From positions 1 through 15,571 of the forward strand of contig JBBAFS010000040.1 of the NCBI GenBank assembly GCA_041655255.1: 15,571 bases of DNA, in the 5' to 3' direction. Made by a program: the position numbers and the translations under genes. The stretch comes from JBBAFS01 sp041655255 (lineage in GTDB: Bacteria > Spirochaetota > Spirochaetia > Sphaerochaetales > Sphaerochaetaceae). This document shows, piece by piece, positions 6,651 to 13,722 of the stretch. Each line of letters opens with the position of its first letter. Within the stretch, counting starts at the first letter, position 1. Under the pieces are notes generated by a model that worked only from the letters and a program-made list of their open reading frames with translations, had not been told where the DNA came from and made no database searches.

Positions 6651-7495
6651 GCCTCTCCCTCTTTTAGATCTAAACCGATATGGCATCGGTGATGAGCTTC
6701 ATCTTCTTGAGGTTTGTACGTACCAAGTCTCATTAATAAATTATCCCAATCGACTTCATGTCCGTCAAACTCAGGTCCATCGACACAGGCAAATTTCGTC
6801 TCTCCCCCAACTTGTACTCGACACCCTCCACACATCCCTGTTCCATCGATCATAATTGTATTCAGAGATACAACAGTTGGAATCTCATACTCTTTCGTTG
6901 TGAGAGCACAGAATTTCATCATAATTGGTGGACCAATAGCGACTACTAAATCGGGTTTCCAGACTTCACTTAACTCTTTTAGTGGTTCAGTAACTAATGC
7001 TTTACGACCATAACTTCCATCGTCGGTTACAACAATCACATCATCGCTAAGAGCTCTCATCTCTTTTTCTAAGATAACAAGCTCTTTATTTCGAGCACCA
7101 ATGATGATTTTTAACTCATTTCCTGCTCTCTTTAAAGCTTGAGCAATAGGGTGCATGGGAGCAACACCAATTCCTCCACCGACACACACCACTTTACCAT
7201 ACTGTTTAATAGTCGTCGGCTGGCCCAACGGGCCTAACACATTCTCTATCGCATCTCCAACTTCTAATGTAGCTAAATGGTGAGTGGTCTCTCCTACAGC
7301 CTGAAATACTAAGGTAATGGAACCTCGCTGTTCATCAGCATCGGCAATGGTTAAAGGGACACGTTCTGCATAATCTCCCCCCTGTTGGAGGATGATAAAT
7401 TGCCCCGCTTTACGCGCTTTGGCAATTCGTGGCGCCTCTATCTCCATTCGAAATACTTCCGCGGATAATCGTTGTTTCTCTAAGATTGTAAACAT
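6647..7495 (-). CDS. nfnA: NfnA, small subunit of NADH-dependent ferredoxin:NADP+ oxidoreductase
   Basis: A 282-aa ferredoxin-NADP reductase-like protein. The FAD site is RVPLTIAD (45-52), the nucleotide-binding segment VGGGIGVAPMHPIAQAL begins near residue 105, and the C-terminus has IDGTGMCGGC...FACVDGP with C222, C225 and C237 as [2Fe-2S] ligands. NfnA is known to use one Asp plus three Cys; D217 in the same segment is the natural candidate, which fits Nfn better than a four-Cys PyrK. I chose ATG 7495 because AAGGAG at 7502-7507 lies 6 nt upstream; an in-frame ATG at 7519 would place that SD inside the gene. The stop overlaps nfnB by 4 bp. The MATE gene on the same strand ends 93 nt upstream with no visible terminator. 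Confidence 0.9.
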   Translation of the reverse strand: MFTILEKQRLSAEVFRMEIEAPRIAKARKAGQFIILQQGGDYAERVPLTIADADEQRGSITLVFQAVGETTHHLATLEVGDAIENVLGPLGQPTTIKQYGKVVCVGGGIGVAPMHPIAQALKRAGNELKIIIGARNKELVILEKEMRALSDDVIVVTDDGSYGRKALVTEPLKELSEVWKPDLVVAIGPPIMMKFCALTTKEYEIPTVVSLNTIMIDGTGMCGGCRVQVGGETKFACVDGPEFDGHEVDWDNLLMRLGTYKPQEDEAHHRCHIGLDLKEGEA

Positions 7496-7501
7496 CTGTT
7501 T

Positions 7502-7507
7502 CTCCTT
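7502..7507 (-). promoter_or_regulatory. Ribosome binding site that decides the nfnA start
   Basis: AAGGAG on the minus strand, 6 nt before ATG 7495. It rules in the shorter NfnA (MFTILEKQ) over the in-frame ATG at 7519. Confidence 0.8.
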
Positions 7508-7588
7508 AATTATTTTCACCGAGAACAGCGTCTGTAGGTATATCGCTTTAGATTACCAAATGGGCCCACTTTGAGCAACTCATCGCAC

Positions 7589-8962
7589 TTACGACGAAGC
7601 TTCCAGAGGGATAAGATCCTTAATTTGTGCATGATAAATCTTATTGTACAAAATGATCGAAAGACTTAGTGAGAATACTTCTGAGATGATAAAAGCATAC
7701 CACACAGCTTCAAGTCCAAACCATATGGAAAGAAGATACGCTGAAGGAAGCAATACCACAAGCTGACGAATTACCGAGTTGTACAATGAATATGCCCCCT
7801 TTCCAAGTGCCTGAAAAGAGGAGCTTAACATAATTGCAATAGCAGCTAAGGGGAAGTGAAGACTAATTCTTCTCAGTGCCCCCACCCCAATACCATACAT
7901 TTCAGGCGATGCATCAAACAACCGTAATAATAACTCAGGAAGAAGTTGGAAGATCAAAAATCCTACTCCCATCACGATAAAAGCGATGATCGCACCTGAA
8001 CGGATAGTACCAGTAATTCTATGACGATTACGTGCTCCATAGTTATAAGCAACAATGCTAATCATAGCAGAGACCAAACCAAAAACAGGCATGAAAATAA
8101 AACTTTGGAGTTTAAAGTAGACTCCAAACACAGCAACAGCAGTGGAACTAAAAGCGATAAGAATCGTATTCATTCCCACGGTCATCACCGAGCCTATTGA
8201 TTGCATCACAATAGAGGGAAAACCTACTTGATAGATATCGGCAATAATTGTTTTACTTGGTCTAAATCCTTTAAATTTGAAGGTGAGTTCTTTGGTTTTA
8301 CTCACCATGAAAAAGAGTGCCATAGCCATAGCGACCAATTGTCCGATAACTGTTGCTATAGCAGCACCCGCTACTCCAAGGCGGGGAAATCCTAATAATC
8401 CGAAGATCAATAATGGGTCTAAAATAATGTTAATAATAGCCCCAGTTCCTTGGGTAATCATCGGGTGAATCGTATCTCCGGTTCCTTGCATCACCCTCTC
8501 ACTCACAATTTGGACAAAGATACCTAACGAGAAGGTTGTAACAATAACAAGATAAGAACTCCCCATTGAGATAATGCCCACATCATCTGTAAATAAACGG
8601 AAAAAAGTCCCTGTGAGGGTAAGCCCTAAAATGGCGAATATAATCCACATCACAAAGGCAATAAAGAGTCCGTTTTTGGCAACATACGACGCCTCTTCAT
8701 TTCGCCTTGCACCTAAGCGACGTGAGAGTAAAGAGTTTACTCCAATAGCTGTCCCAACTCCGACACTAATCATCAACATTTGTACAGGGAACGCTAAGGA
8801 TACTGCAGTTAAAGCATCTTCGCCCATTCGGGCGATAAATATAGAGTCAACAACATTATAGAGGGCTTGTACCATCATCGAAAGCATGATGGGAAATCCC
8901 ATAGAAAGAAGTAATCGTCCTACAGGTTTAACGCCCATTTTATTTTGGGATATTTCTTGCAT
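7589..8962 (-). CDS. MATE-family multidrug/sodium antiporter
   Basis: A 457-aa, very hydrophobic protein with about twelve predicted membrane helices. Family hallmarks are GRLLLSMGFPIMLSMMVQAL then YNVVDSIFIARMGEDALTAV at the N-terminus, GVGTAIGVNSLLSRRLGARR, and QGTGDTIHPMI before helix 5. MATE proteins export cationic or organic compounds in exchange for Na+ or H+; the substrate cannot be read from sequence. The start at 8962 has no SD; a TGGTACAGT box ends 7 nt before the ATG, so the mRNA may be leaderless. It lies upstream of nfnA on the same strand with a 93-nt gap, so read-through into nfnAB is possible. There is no regulator gene next to it. Confidence 0.93.
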   Translation of the reverse strand: MQEISQNKMGVKPVGRLLLSMGFPIMLSMMVQALYNVVDSIFIARMGEDALTAVSLAFPVQMLMISVGVGTAIGVNSLLSRRLGARRNEEASYVAKNGLFIAFVMWIIFAILGLTLTGTFFRLFTDDVGIISMGSSYLVIVTTFSLGIFVQIVSERVMQGTGDTIHPMITQGTGAIINIILDPLLIFGLLGFPRLGVAGAAIATVIGQLVAMAMALFFMVSKTKELTFKFKGFRPSKTIIADIYQVGFPSIVMQSIGSVMTVGMNTILIAFSSTAVAVFGVYFKLQSFIFMPVFGLVSAMISIVAYNYGARNRHRITGTIRSGAIIAFIVMGVGFLIFQLLPELLLRLFDASPEMYGIGVGALRRISLHFPLAAIAIMLSSSFQALGKGAYSLYNSVIRQLVVLLPSAYLLSIWFGLEAVWYAFIISEVFSLSLSIILYNKIYHAQIKDLIPLEASS

Positions 8963-8969
8963 GAAAGGT

Positions 8970-8999
8970 ACTGTACCACCATTGGAAACGGCAAGGCAA
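8970..8999 (-). promoter_or_regulatory. Candidate promoter of the MATE gene (leaderless)
   Basis: On the minus strand TTGCCT (8994-8999, 4 of 6) is separated by 18 nt from TACAGT (8970-8975, 4 of 6), which carries an extended -10 TGG directly before it. RNA would start at about 8962-8963, at the ATG itself. Confidence 0.45.
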
Positions 9000-9050
9000 G
9001 TAGGAAAGATGCGAACATGACAGAACGTTTGAATTTGGTGAGAAAGTCAC

Positions 9051-9077
9051 AAAAGAAGGCCGCACTGATGTGCGACC
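9051..9077 (-). terminator. Rho-independent terminator of the hsp20 gene
   Basis: On the minus strand GGTCGCAC-ATCA-GTGCGGCC forms an 8-bp stem (one G-U pair at 9060/9075) followed by TTCTTTT. The G-U pair is a C-A mismatch if read on the plus strand, which supports the minus orientation. It lies 29 nt beyond the hsp20 stop. Confidence 0.8.
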
Positions 9078-9105
9078 TCCTTACGTGTTGGATGTACCTA
9101 ATTAT

Positions 9106-9555
9106 TTATTTCTTGATCTTTACGTTGATCTTTTTAGGTTGTTTCTCTGGAACTTTTGGCATGGTGATGTAGAGCACACCATTTTTAAAGGTTCCTTCAA
9201 TATTATCCTCATCAATTCCTTCTGGAAGAGTGAAGTTTCTCTCAAAGCTTCTGCAATAGCGCTCACGAATTAAATAACGTGGCTCTTTCTCATCAGCTTT
9301 CACATTCTCTTCGGTCTCCGCTTCACATATTGAAGAGATCTTCAATACATGCTTGTCGATATGGACATCGACATCTTTTTCGTCGTACCCAGGAAGTTCA
9401 GCATCGAGGTAATATGCCTTCTCATCTTCATAGACATCGACAACAGGACTCTTTACTGAAGAGGGGGCTCCCCAGTTATTCCAAAGGCTGTTAAACAGAG
9501 TGTCAAAATCTCGCACTCGAACTGATCCAGGATTTCTTGTTACTACGTATTTCAT
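9106..9555 (-). CDS. Small heat-shock protein, Hsp20/alpha-crystallin family
   Basis: A 149-aa ATP-independent chaperone of typical bacterial sHSP length. A short N-terminal arm (FDTLFNSLWNNWG) precedes the alpha-crystallin domain, roughly residues 37-140: SPVVDVYEDEKAYYLDAELP, GYDEKDVDVHIDKHVLKI, then the RSFERNFTLPEGID strand and NGVLYITMPK, which contains the conserved GVL. The tail KKINVKIKK supplies an I-x-V/V-x-I oligomerisation motif. SD GGAGG lies 7 nt before ATG 9555. A strong sigma-54-type promoter sits about 60 nt upstream, so expression probably depends on RpoN and an enhancer-binding activator rather than on CIRCE/HrcA; no CIRCE repeat is visible. A hairpin terminator follows, so this is a single-gene unit. 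Confidence 0.94.
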   Translation of the reverse strand: MKYVVTRNPGSVRVRDFDTLFNSLWNNWGAPSSVKSPVVDVYEDEKAYYLDAELPGYDEKDVDVHIDKHVLKISSICEAETEENVKADEKEPRYLIRERYCRSFERNFTLPEGIDEDNIEGTFKNGVLYITMPKVPEKQPKKINVKIKK

Positions 9556-9612
9556 TCTAATACCTCCGTATTGTATTCTTATCTATCTGGTTTCCCAGTC
9601 ACTAATAATAGT

Positions 9613-9629
9613 AGCAACATGCGTGCCAA
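9613..9629 (-). promoter_or_regulatory. Sigma-54 (RpoN) -24/-12 promoter upstream of hsp20
   Basis: The minus strand reads TTGGCACGCATGTTGCT, which matches the sigma-54 consensus YTGGCACG-N4-TTGCW at every defined position. TTGGCACG is at 9622-9629, the 4-nt spacer at 9618-9621 and TTGCT at 9613-9617. RNA start would be near 9602, giving a leader of about 47 nt that contains the GGAGG SD of hsp20. Confidence 0.82.
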
Positions 9630-9869
9630 CTTACTGTCTAACACACACATCTCTTTACTATACAAGCAATTACATAGTTATAACCTCAACAATCATCATT
9701 TCTCACACATCTACAAAAACACCACCATTTGGGTCATTATGACACAGTGCTGCTATTTAACTCGAAAAGTGGTTCATTTTGGTCAGCACAATTGGGCAGG
9801 AATATTGGCAAATAGACTAAGTGTTACCTTTTGTCCCATAAAAGGATGGATTTCCCCCTCTTTCACTAC
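9630..9869. other. Non-coding region upstream of hsp20 and tRNA-fMet
   Basis: No convincing gene on either strand. It holds an 11-bp palindrome GTCATTATGAC (9733-9743), about 105 nt upstream of the sigma-54 site, and separated inverted arms GTGCTG (9747-9752) / CAGCAC (9784-9789). Both lie at distances where enhancer-binding proteins of sigma-54 promoters usually bind, but neither matches a specific activator site I know. Confidence 0.4.
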
Positions 9870-9898
9870 TTGACTCTTTTATCCATCATCTATATAGT
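9870..9898 (+). promoter_or_regulatory. Sigma-70-type promoter of tRNA-fMet
   Basis: TTGACT (9870-9875, 5 of 6) and TATAGT (9893-9898, 5 of 6) are 17 nt apart. RNA start would be about 9905, shortly before the tRNA 5' end at 9912. Confidence 0.75.
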
Positions 9899-9911
9899 TA
9901 GTTCTTGTCGA

Positions 9912-9984
<73 letters not shown>

Positions 9985-10004
9985 AACTTAGAATTCAGTC
10001 ATCA

Positions 10005-10031
10005 AACCCACCAATTACGGTGGGTTGTTTT
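10005..10031 (+). terminator. Rho-independent terminator of tRNA-fMet
   Basis: A perfect 8-bp stem AACCCACC (10005-10012) / GGTGGGTT (10019-10026) with a 6-nt loop, followed by GTTTT. The T tract is short but the GC-rich stem is strong, and it starts 20 nt after the tRNA. Confidence 0.75.
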
Positions 10032-10126
10032 GTATCTACAGCATTCTGCCAAGATCATGCTCCCCTTCATTGTGTAGAACAAGCTTAATTTGCAAGTAAT
10101 TTGTAGACATAGTGTAGATTACAATA

Positions 10127-10177
10127 TGAAAACTCTTTTAATTAATTGCTATACAATGAGGATAATAGGAGTTTTCA
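10127..10177. repeat. 9-bp inverted repeat beside a pseudogene
   Basis: TGAAAACTC (10127-10135) and GAGTTTTCA (10169-10177) are perfect inverted arms 33 nt apart, with an AT-rich palindromic TTAATTAA inside. It lies between the tRNA-fMet terminator and the 3' end of the degraded HTH gene. The wide spacing makes a terminator unlikely; it may be chance or a small element scar. Confidence 0.35.
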
Positions 10178-10201
10178 CTTATTTCATTTCATACTCATGT
10201 G

Positions 10202-10585
10202 CTACGGGGATATAATGGTATACTTTCCCCTCTTATTGGTTCCTTCTCGAATCATAACTTCTTTTTCCCTCAATTCTTTAATCGCTCTTTGTACTGATCT
10301 AAGAGAAAGCATCGATTGCTCAGCAATCTGTTTTTGTGTCAATGTTCCATCCTGTTTGACAATGTGTAAAACTATCGTAGCATTCTCAGTAAGTTGTAGT
10401 TCAGTAGATTTTACACCGCCATTTACACCACCATTTACACCGCCACTTATACCGCCAGCAGTTTGTTCCTCAAAAAACCTCCGAGGTGCCTCTCCATTTA
10501 GATGCTACCATGTTACAAAGAATCGTCTGGCGAATAGTTCAAACAACTCTGAAAAGGGGTTCTACAGAAGGTTATTTTCAAAGGA
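10202..10585 (-). pseudogene. Remnant of an AlbA_2/RecG-like HTH regulator (C-terminal part)
   Basis: The minus strand from 10504 to the TAG at 10202-10204 encodes 100 residues without a usable start: a GGISGGVNGGVNGGVK linker, then a winged helix-turn-helix (IVLHIVKQDGTLTQKQIAEQ, SVQRAIKELREKEVMIREG, YTIISP). A Gly-Gly-x-Asn repeat linker followed by this winged helix is characteristic of the C-terminus of AlbA_2-domain (putative ATP-binding/transcriptional regulator) proteins. The same frame continues upstream through in-frame stops at 10505-10507 and 10562-10564 with plausible coding text (NPFSELFELFARRFF, SFENNLL). No catalytic or AlbA_2 domain remains before the neighbouring DUF4236 gene. 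I read it as a truncated, decayed gene; a short product from an internal start near QSM would be only about half of a wHTH. Confidence 0.75.
10413..10456 (-). repeat. 12-bp tandem repeat encoding Gly-Gly-x-Asn linker
   Basis: About 3.7 copies of a 12-bp unit (plus strand ACACCGCCATTT, ACACCACCATTT, ACACCGCCACTT, ATACCGCC) encode the GGV/IN-type linker of the degraded regulator. This is coding repetition, not a CRISPR or intergenic repeat. Confidence 0.8.
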
Positions 10586-10655
10586 TACTATTCAAGAGTT
10601 AGTAATAGTGGGTGAACAAAGAAGTAGATGAGAACTGTAATGCATCTCTTTTTGT

Positions 10656-11939
10656 CTATGTTGTATTTTTTGCTAGAGGGGTGATCACTTTCATATCGTT
10701 GTTTGCTCGTACATCGATTCGATGTTCAAAGAGTTTCATCGCTTCAACGGGGTCTATGTACTTCACATTCAACTCTTTGTAAGTATCAATATCGTAGTGG
10801 ACTGAATAGATATATTGATCTTCAATATTCCCAGTTGCTTTATTGCGTCGTTGAGTAAACGCAGAAATAACAACATGCTCTATCGCCGGTGAGACGCTAA
10901 AGGACAATGAAGCAAAATAAAAAGCCATTGAAGTTACACTCATAAGATAATCACTTCTTAGTTGTTTCGCACTTCTGTTTTTAATAGAGAGCTTTCCTGA
11001 GGCAAGAATAGAAGCTCTTTTTTGAGGGAAGTCTTCAATTTCAGGTAGATCGAGATCTAGGTAGATGGTACCCTCTTTTTGATCTACTTCACATGCAACA
11101 AAGAATTCTACAGGAAGAACTACGTGTTCAAATTGGGCCTCTAAAGCTTCAGTAATACTCTCATTAGAGGGTTGTTCAATTGATGTAATCAACTTAGCAC
11201 TCAGTGCTCTTTGTGTATCAATGGCTAACTTTTTTTCACTCTCTTGTTGATTAAATTCTTCTTTTTGTTGAGTCCATTGTTTAAGTGCTTTTTGATAAGT
11301 ACCTTCAAGATGCTCATCCACATAGGCTCTTTGTTTCTTCTTTTTTCCAAATAAAGGGGTAATAGTTTTTTTGGCTATCTCTTCTAATTGCATCGAGATC
11401 TCTTGGCGAGTCGGTTGAGTAACACTAAAGAGTTCTTTGTGATAGCTTTGTGTGCTTTGTTGTTTCAATTGAGTAAGATAACTCTCCCATGAGGGAAGAT
11501 CTTCACTAAGGGTGTGTAGTGTCGTTAACACGGTCACTTTATCTTCGATGTAGGTTCTTGTTTTTTCACGTAAGGCTGCAATGCGATCTTTAATAACTTG
11601 ATCACGTGTAATTTTTCTAATGATTGAAAGATCCGTTACCTCTTGTGAGTTCTCATATACAAGTACTTGCTCTTCACCAGTTTCATCATCAATAAGAATA
11701 TCTACGTTATACTCTCTCTCTTGTTGTATAGAGGGAAGTGTGTTACGAGGTGTTGTTGAAAGATTAGATAACTTAGTCCTTTTTGAAATACCGGTACCAG
11801 GAATACCGACATTTGAGTAGACCCCCTTTGGCCCTACTGAGATTTTTGCACCTCGAGGACCCATAGATAATCCAAGGCCCGATTTGGACATATTGAGGTG
11901 TACCCCTTTGGCAATACGTATCTTTCTTTGAAATCTCAT
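10656..11939 (-). CDS. DUF4236 domain-containing protein
   Basis: A 427-aa soluble protein of unknown function. Residues 3-55 are a clear DUF4236 module, rich in short Gly turns and beta strands (RIAKGVHLNMSKSGLGLSMG, then RGAKISVGPKGVYSNVGIPGTGIS). Residues about 75-265 are charged and Gln/Lys/Glu-rich, likely helical or coiled coil (for example LREKTRTYIEDK, the FGKKKKQRAY basic stretch and WTQQKEEFNQQESEKK). The last 150 residues look globular (YLDLDLPEIEDFPQ, FYFASLSFSVSPAIEHV, QYIYSVHYDIDTY). There is no signal peptide or membrane helix. GGGGAG lies 10 nt before ATG 11939. It sits beside a decayed HTH regulator in an otherwise housekeeping region, so it may be accessory. No mechanism can be assigned. 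Confidence 0.85.
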   Translation of the reverse strand: MRFQRKIRIAKGVHLNMSKSGLGLSMGPRGAKISVGPKGVYSNVGIPGTGISKRTKLSNLSTTPRNTLPSIQQEREYNVDILIDDETGEEQVLVYENSQEVTDLSIIRKITRDQVIKDRIAALREKTRTYIEDKVTVLTTLHTLSEDLPSWESYLTQLKQQSTQSYHKELFSVTQPTRQEISMQLEEIAKKTITPLFGKKKKQRAYVDEHLEGTYQKALKQWTQQKEEFNQQESEKKLAIDTQRALSAKLITSIEQPSNESITEALEAQFEHVVLPVEFFVACEVDQKEGTIYLDLDLPEIEDFPQKRASILASGKLSIKNRSAKQLRSDYLMSVTSMAFYFASLSFSVSPAIEHVVISAFTQRRNKATGNIEDQYIYSVHYDIDTYKELNVKYIDPVEAMKLFEHRIDVRANNDMKVITPLAKNTT

Positions 11940-12008
11940 ACCTTTATCACTCCCCTTTCATCTCACAGTTAAGATAACAAGAGTGTATCATACTACAGAA
12001 GTTGGTGT

Positions 12009-13664
12009 TTATGATAAGCGAGCTAAAGCTTCAGCGACGTTTAGGCAGTGGTCTCCAATTTGTTCAATGTGACGAAGTACTTCGATATACAATAGTTCAG
12101 TTTTTACGTTGGCCCCTTGTTGTAATCGAATCGAAGAGGACTCTTTGAGATAATTTCTCATCTCATTAATTGAGTTTTCAAGTTCGAATGCCACAGCCAT
12201 GCTCTCACTGGTCACTTGGACGTTGAGATGACTTCTAATAAAGACTAAAAACCGCTTTAAAAGCCCAACATATGGTAAAAGACCTTCAATGTGCTCTTCA
12301 GTAATTTCTATGTTTTGATTCACCTTCCGCTCAGAAAGGACCATAAGGTTAAAACAACTATCTCCAATAGTCTCTAACTCATTGGTGATACGAATCATCG
12401 AATGAAGATGCTTTGCACTTACTTGATTCATCTTATCCATACTACTTTGGCTTAAATAGGAGGTAATTTGCTCTTGCATCTGATCGGTGAGATCTTCCAT
12501 CTCTTTTTGTTTGATGACCTCTTCTGCGAGATATTTTGGTGGCTCTTTAAAGGTAGACCAAAAGCGATCAAACATCTCACTAGTGATATCTGCCATCTGA
12601 AGTAACTCTTTTTTCACTGTCACGAGGTATAACTCAGCTGTATCACGAAGTGAAGCACGAATATATCTTAGGGTATAAGGACCAGTAAGCTCTTGTTGGT
12701 GTGGTACTAACTTTGTCACTACTTTTTCAAATAGTTTAATAAGAGGAAATGAGATGAGTGTATTTGTCACATTAAAAAGGGTGTGAAACAGAGCTAGTCG
12801 TAACGGGAGGGTGAGGTGGTTTAATTCAAAGGGGACTAGTAGGTTAATGAATTGTAAAAATGGGGTGAAGATGAAGGCCATCCAAAACACACCAAAGAGG
12901 TTAAATAAGGTGTGAGCCCTTCCTGCTTGGCGAGCTGGGACACTAGTCCCAAATGAAGCAATATTTGCACTGAGGGTAGTTCCAACGTTCTCACCTAAGA
13001 TAATGGCAGCAGCTGTAGGATAATCTATCCACCCGTAAAAGGCCAACACCAGTGTTAATGCCATGGCCCCTGAAGAGGCTTGCACAATAATGGTGAGTAA
13101 AATCCCAACGGCAACATAAAAGAGGTACGATACAATCCCCTTGTTGGCAAAAAAGAGGAATAATTGGGCCATTTTTTGATGATCTTCGGGTCGAGGGAGA
13201 GAGACTTTAAGAAAGTAGAGTCCTAAAAACAGGAGCCCAAAGCCGATAAACACCTCTCCAAGGTTGCGTTGATTCATCTTTTTTACAATCAATAACACAA
13301 ACCCAATTCCAATGGGAGGGAGTGATAACGCAATCACATTCACCTTAAAAGCCCCCAGTGCTACAATCCATCCTGTGATGGTCGTACCAATATTGGCTCC
13401 CATGATAACACTAATTGCTTGGGTGAGTTGTAATACCCCCGAGTTTACAAAACTGACAACCATAACAGTGGTCGCAGTCGAAGATTGTAAAAAGGCAGTA
13501 ATTCCAACTCCTGCTATAATAGCGGCAGTACGAGTACCTGTGATGTGTTTCATCAGTGATTGAAGTCGGTTCCCAGCGACTTTCAATAAAGCATCGCTCA
13601 TCGTCTTCATACCATATAAAAAGAGACCTAAGCTACCAAACACCAAAATAATATGATACGGCAT
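12009..13664 (-). CDS. Na+/phosphate cotransporter with C-terminal PhoU domain
   Basis: A 551-aa protein of the NptA/Na-Pi-cotransport II (SLC34-like) family. The two inverted half-repeats are visible: QSSTATT (60-66) with GANIGTT (89-95), and QASSGA (195-200) with GENVGTT (224-230). Roughly residues 1-320 hold the membrane helices. Residues about 340-551 are a helical PhoU-like domain (RDTAELYLVTVKKELLQMAD ... HSMIRITNELETIGDSCFNL ... EVLRHIEQIGDHCLNVAEAL), which in this family is fused to the transporter and probably controls flux. The likely role is sodium-driven phosphate import. AAGGAG a few nt before ATG 13664 supports the start. It begins 58 nt after fabV on the same strand with no terminator between them, so it may be the last gene of the fab transcript. 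Confidence 0.93.
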   Translation of the reverse strand: MPYHIILVFGSLGLFLYGMKTMSDALLKVAGNRLQSLMKHITGTRTAAIIAGVGITAFLQSSTATTVMVVSFVNSGVLQLTQAISVIMGANIGTTITGWIVALGAFKVNVIALSLPPIGIGFVLLIVKKMNQRNLGEVFIGFGLLFLGLYFLKVSLPRPEDHQKMAQLFLFFANKGIVSYLFYVAVGILLTIIVQASSGAMALTLVLAFYGWIDYPTAAAIILGENVGTTLSANIASFGTSVPARQAGRAHTLFNLFGVFWMAFIFTPFLQFINLLVPFELNHLTLPLRLALFHTLFNVTNTLISFPLIKLFEKVVTKLVPHQQELTGPYTLRYIRASLRDTAELYLVTVKKELLQMADITSEMFDRFWSTFKEPPKYLAEEVIKQKEMEDLTDQMQEQITSYLSQSSMDKMNQVSAKHLHSMIRITNELETIGDSCFNLMVLSERKVNQNIEITEEHIEGLLPYVGLLKRFLVFIRSHLNVQVTSESMAVAFELENSINEMRNYLKESSSIRLQQGANVKTELLYIEVLRHIEQIGDHCLNVAEALARLS

Positions 13665-13722
13665 TACCTCTCCTTGTAACCGCCTTTTAGATTATCAGAG
13701 AGAGGCAAAGATGAAAACCCTC

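Noticed and set aside
7510..7580. Promoter for nfnA between the MATE gene and nfnA
   Set aside because: The best pairs (for example TTGCTC with TAATCT) match only 3 of 6 at each box. A promoter may exist but I cannot support one.
9556..9612. RNA thermometer or CIRCE element in the hsp20 leader
   Set aside because: No TTAGCACTC-N9-GAGTGCTAA repeat, and no convincing pairing of the GGAGG SD with an upstream anti-SD was seen by eye.
10126..10215. 29-aa plus-strand ORF starting MKTLLINCYTM, hydrophobic and toxin-like
   Set aside because: No SD, no clear promoter, and it runs into the 3' end of the pseudogene. A short hydrophobic ORF in AT-rich DNA is expected by chance.
10413..10456. Regular short repeats that could suggest a CRISPR or satellite array
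   Set aside because: The units are contiguous 12-mers in a coding frame giving GGxN linker residues, with no spacers.
10146..10631. 161-codon plus-strand open frame across the accessory patch
   Set aside because: It starts with TTG, has no SD in a useful position, its translation is compositionally odd (PPFTPPFTPP run), and it is antisense to the clearly recognisable wHTH remnant on the minus strand.
10625..10646. Hairpin AGATG/CATCT after the DUF4236 gene as a terminator
   Set aside because: A 5-bp stem with a 12-nt loop and a poor T tract is too weak to call.
13665..13722. CCTCTC/GAGAGG pairing that might hide the SD of the Na/Pi transporter gene
   Set aside because: The arms are short, of low complexity and about 30 nt apart; such pairs are frequent in this GAGA-rich sequence.
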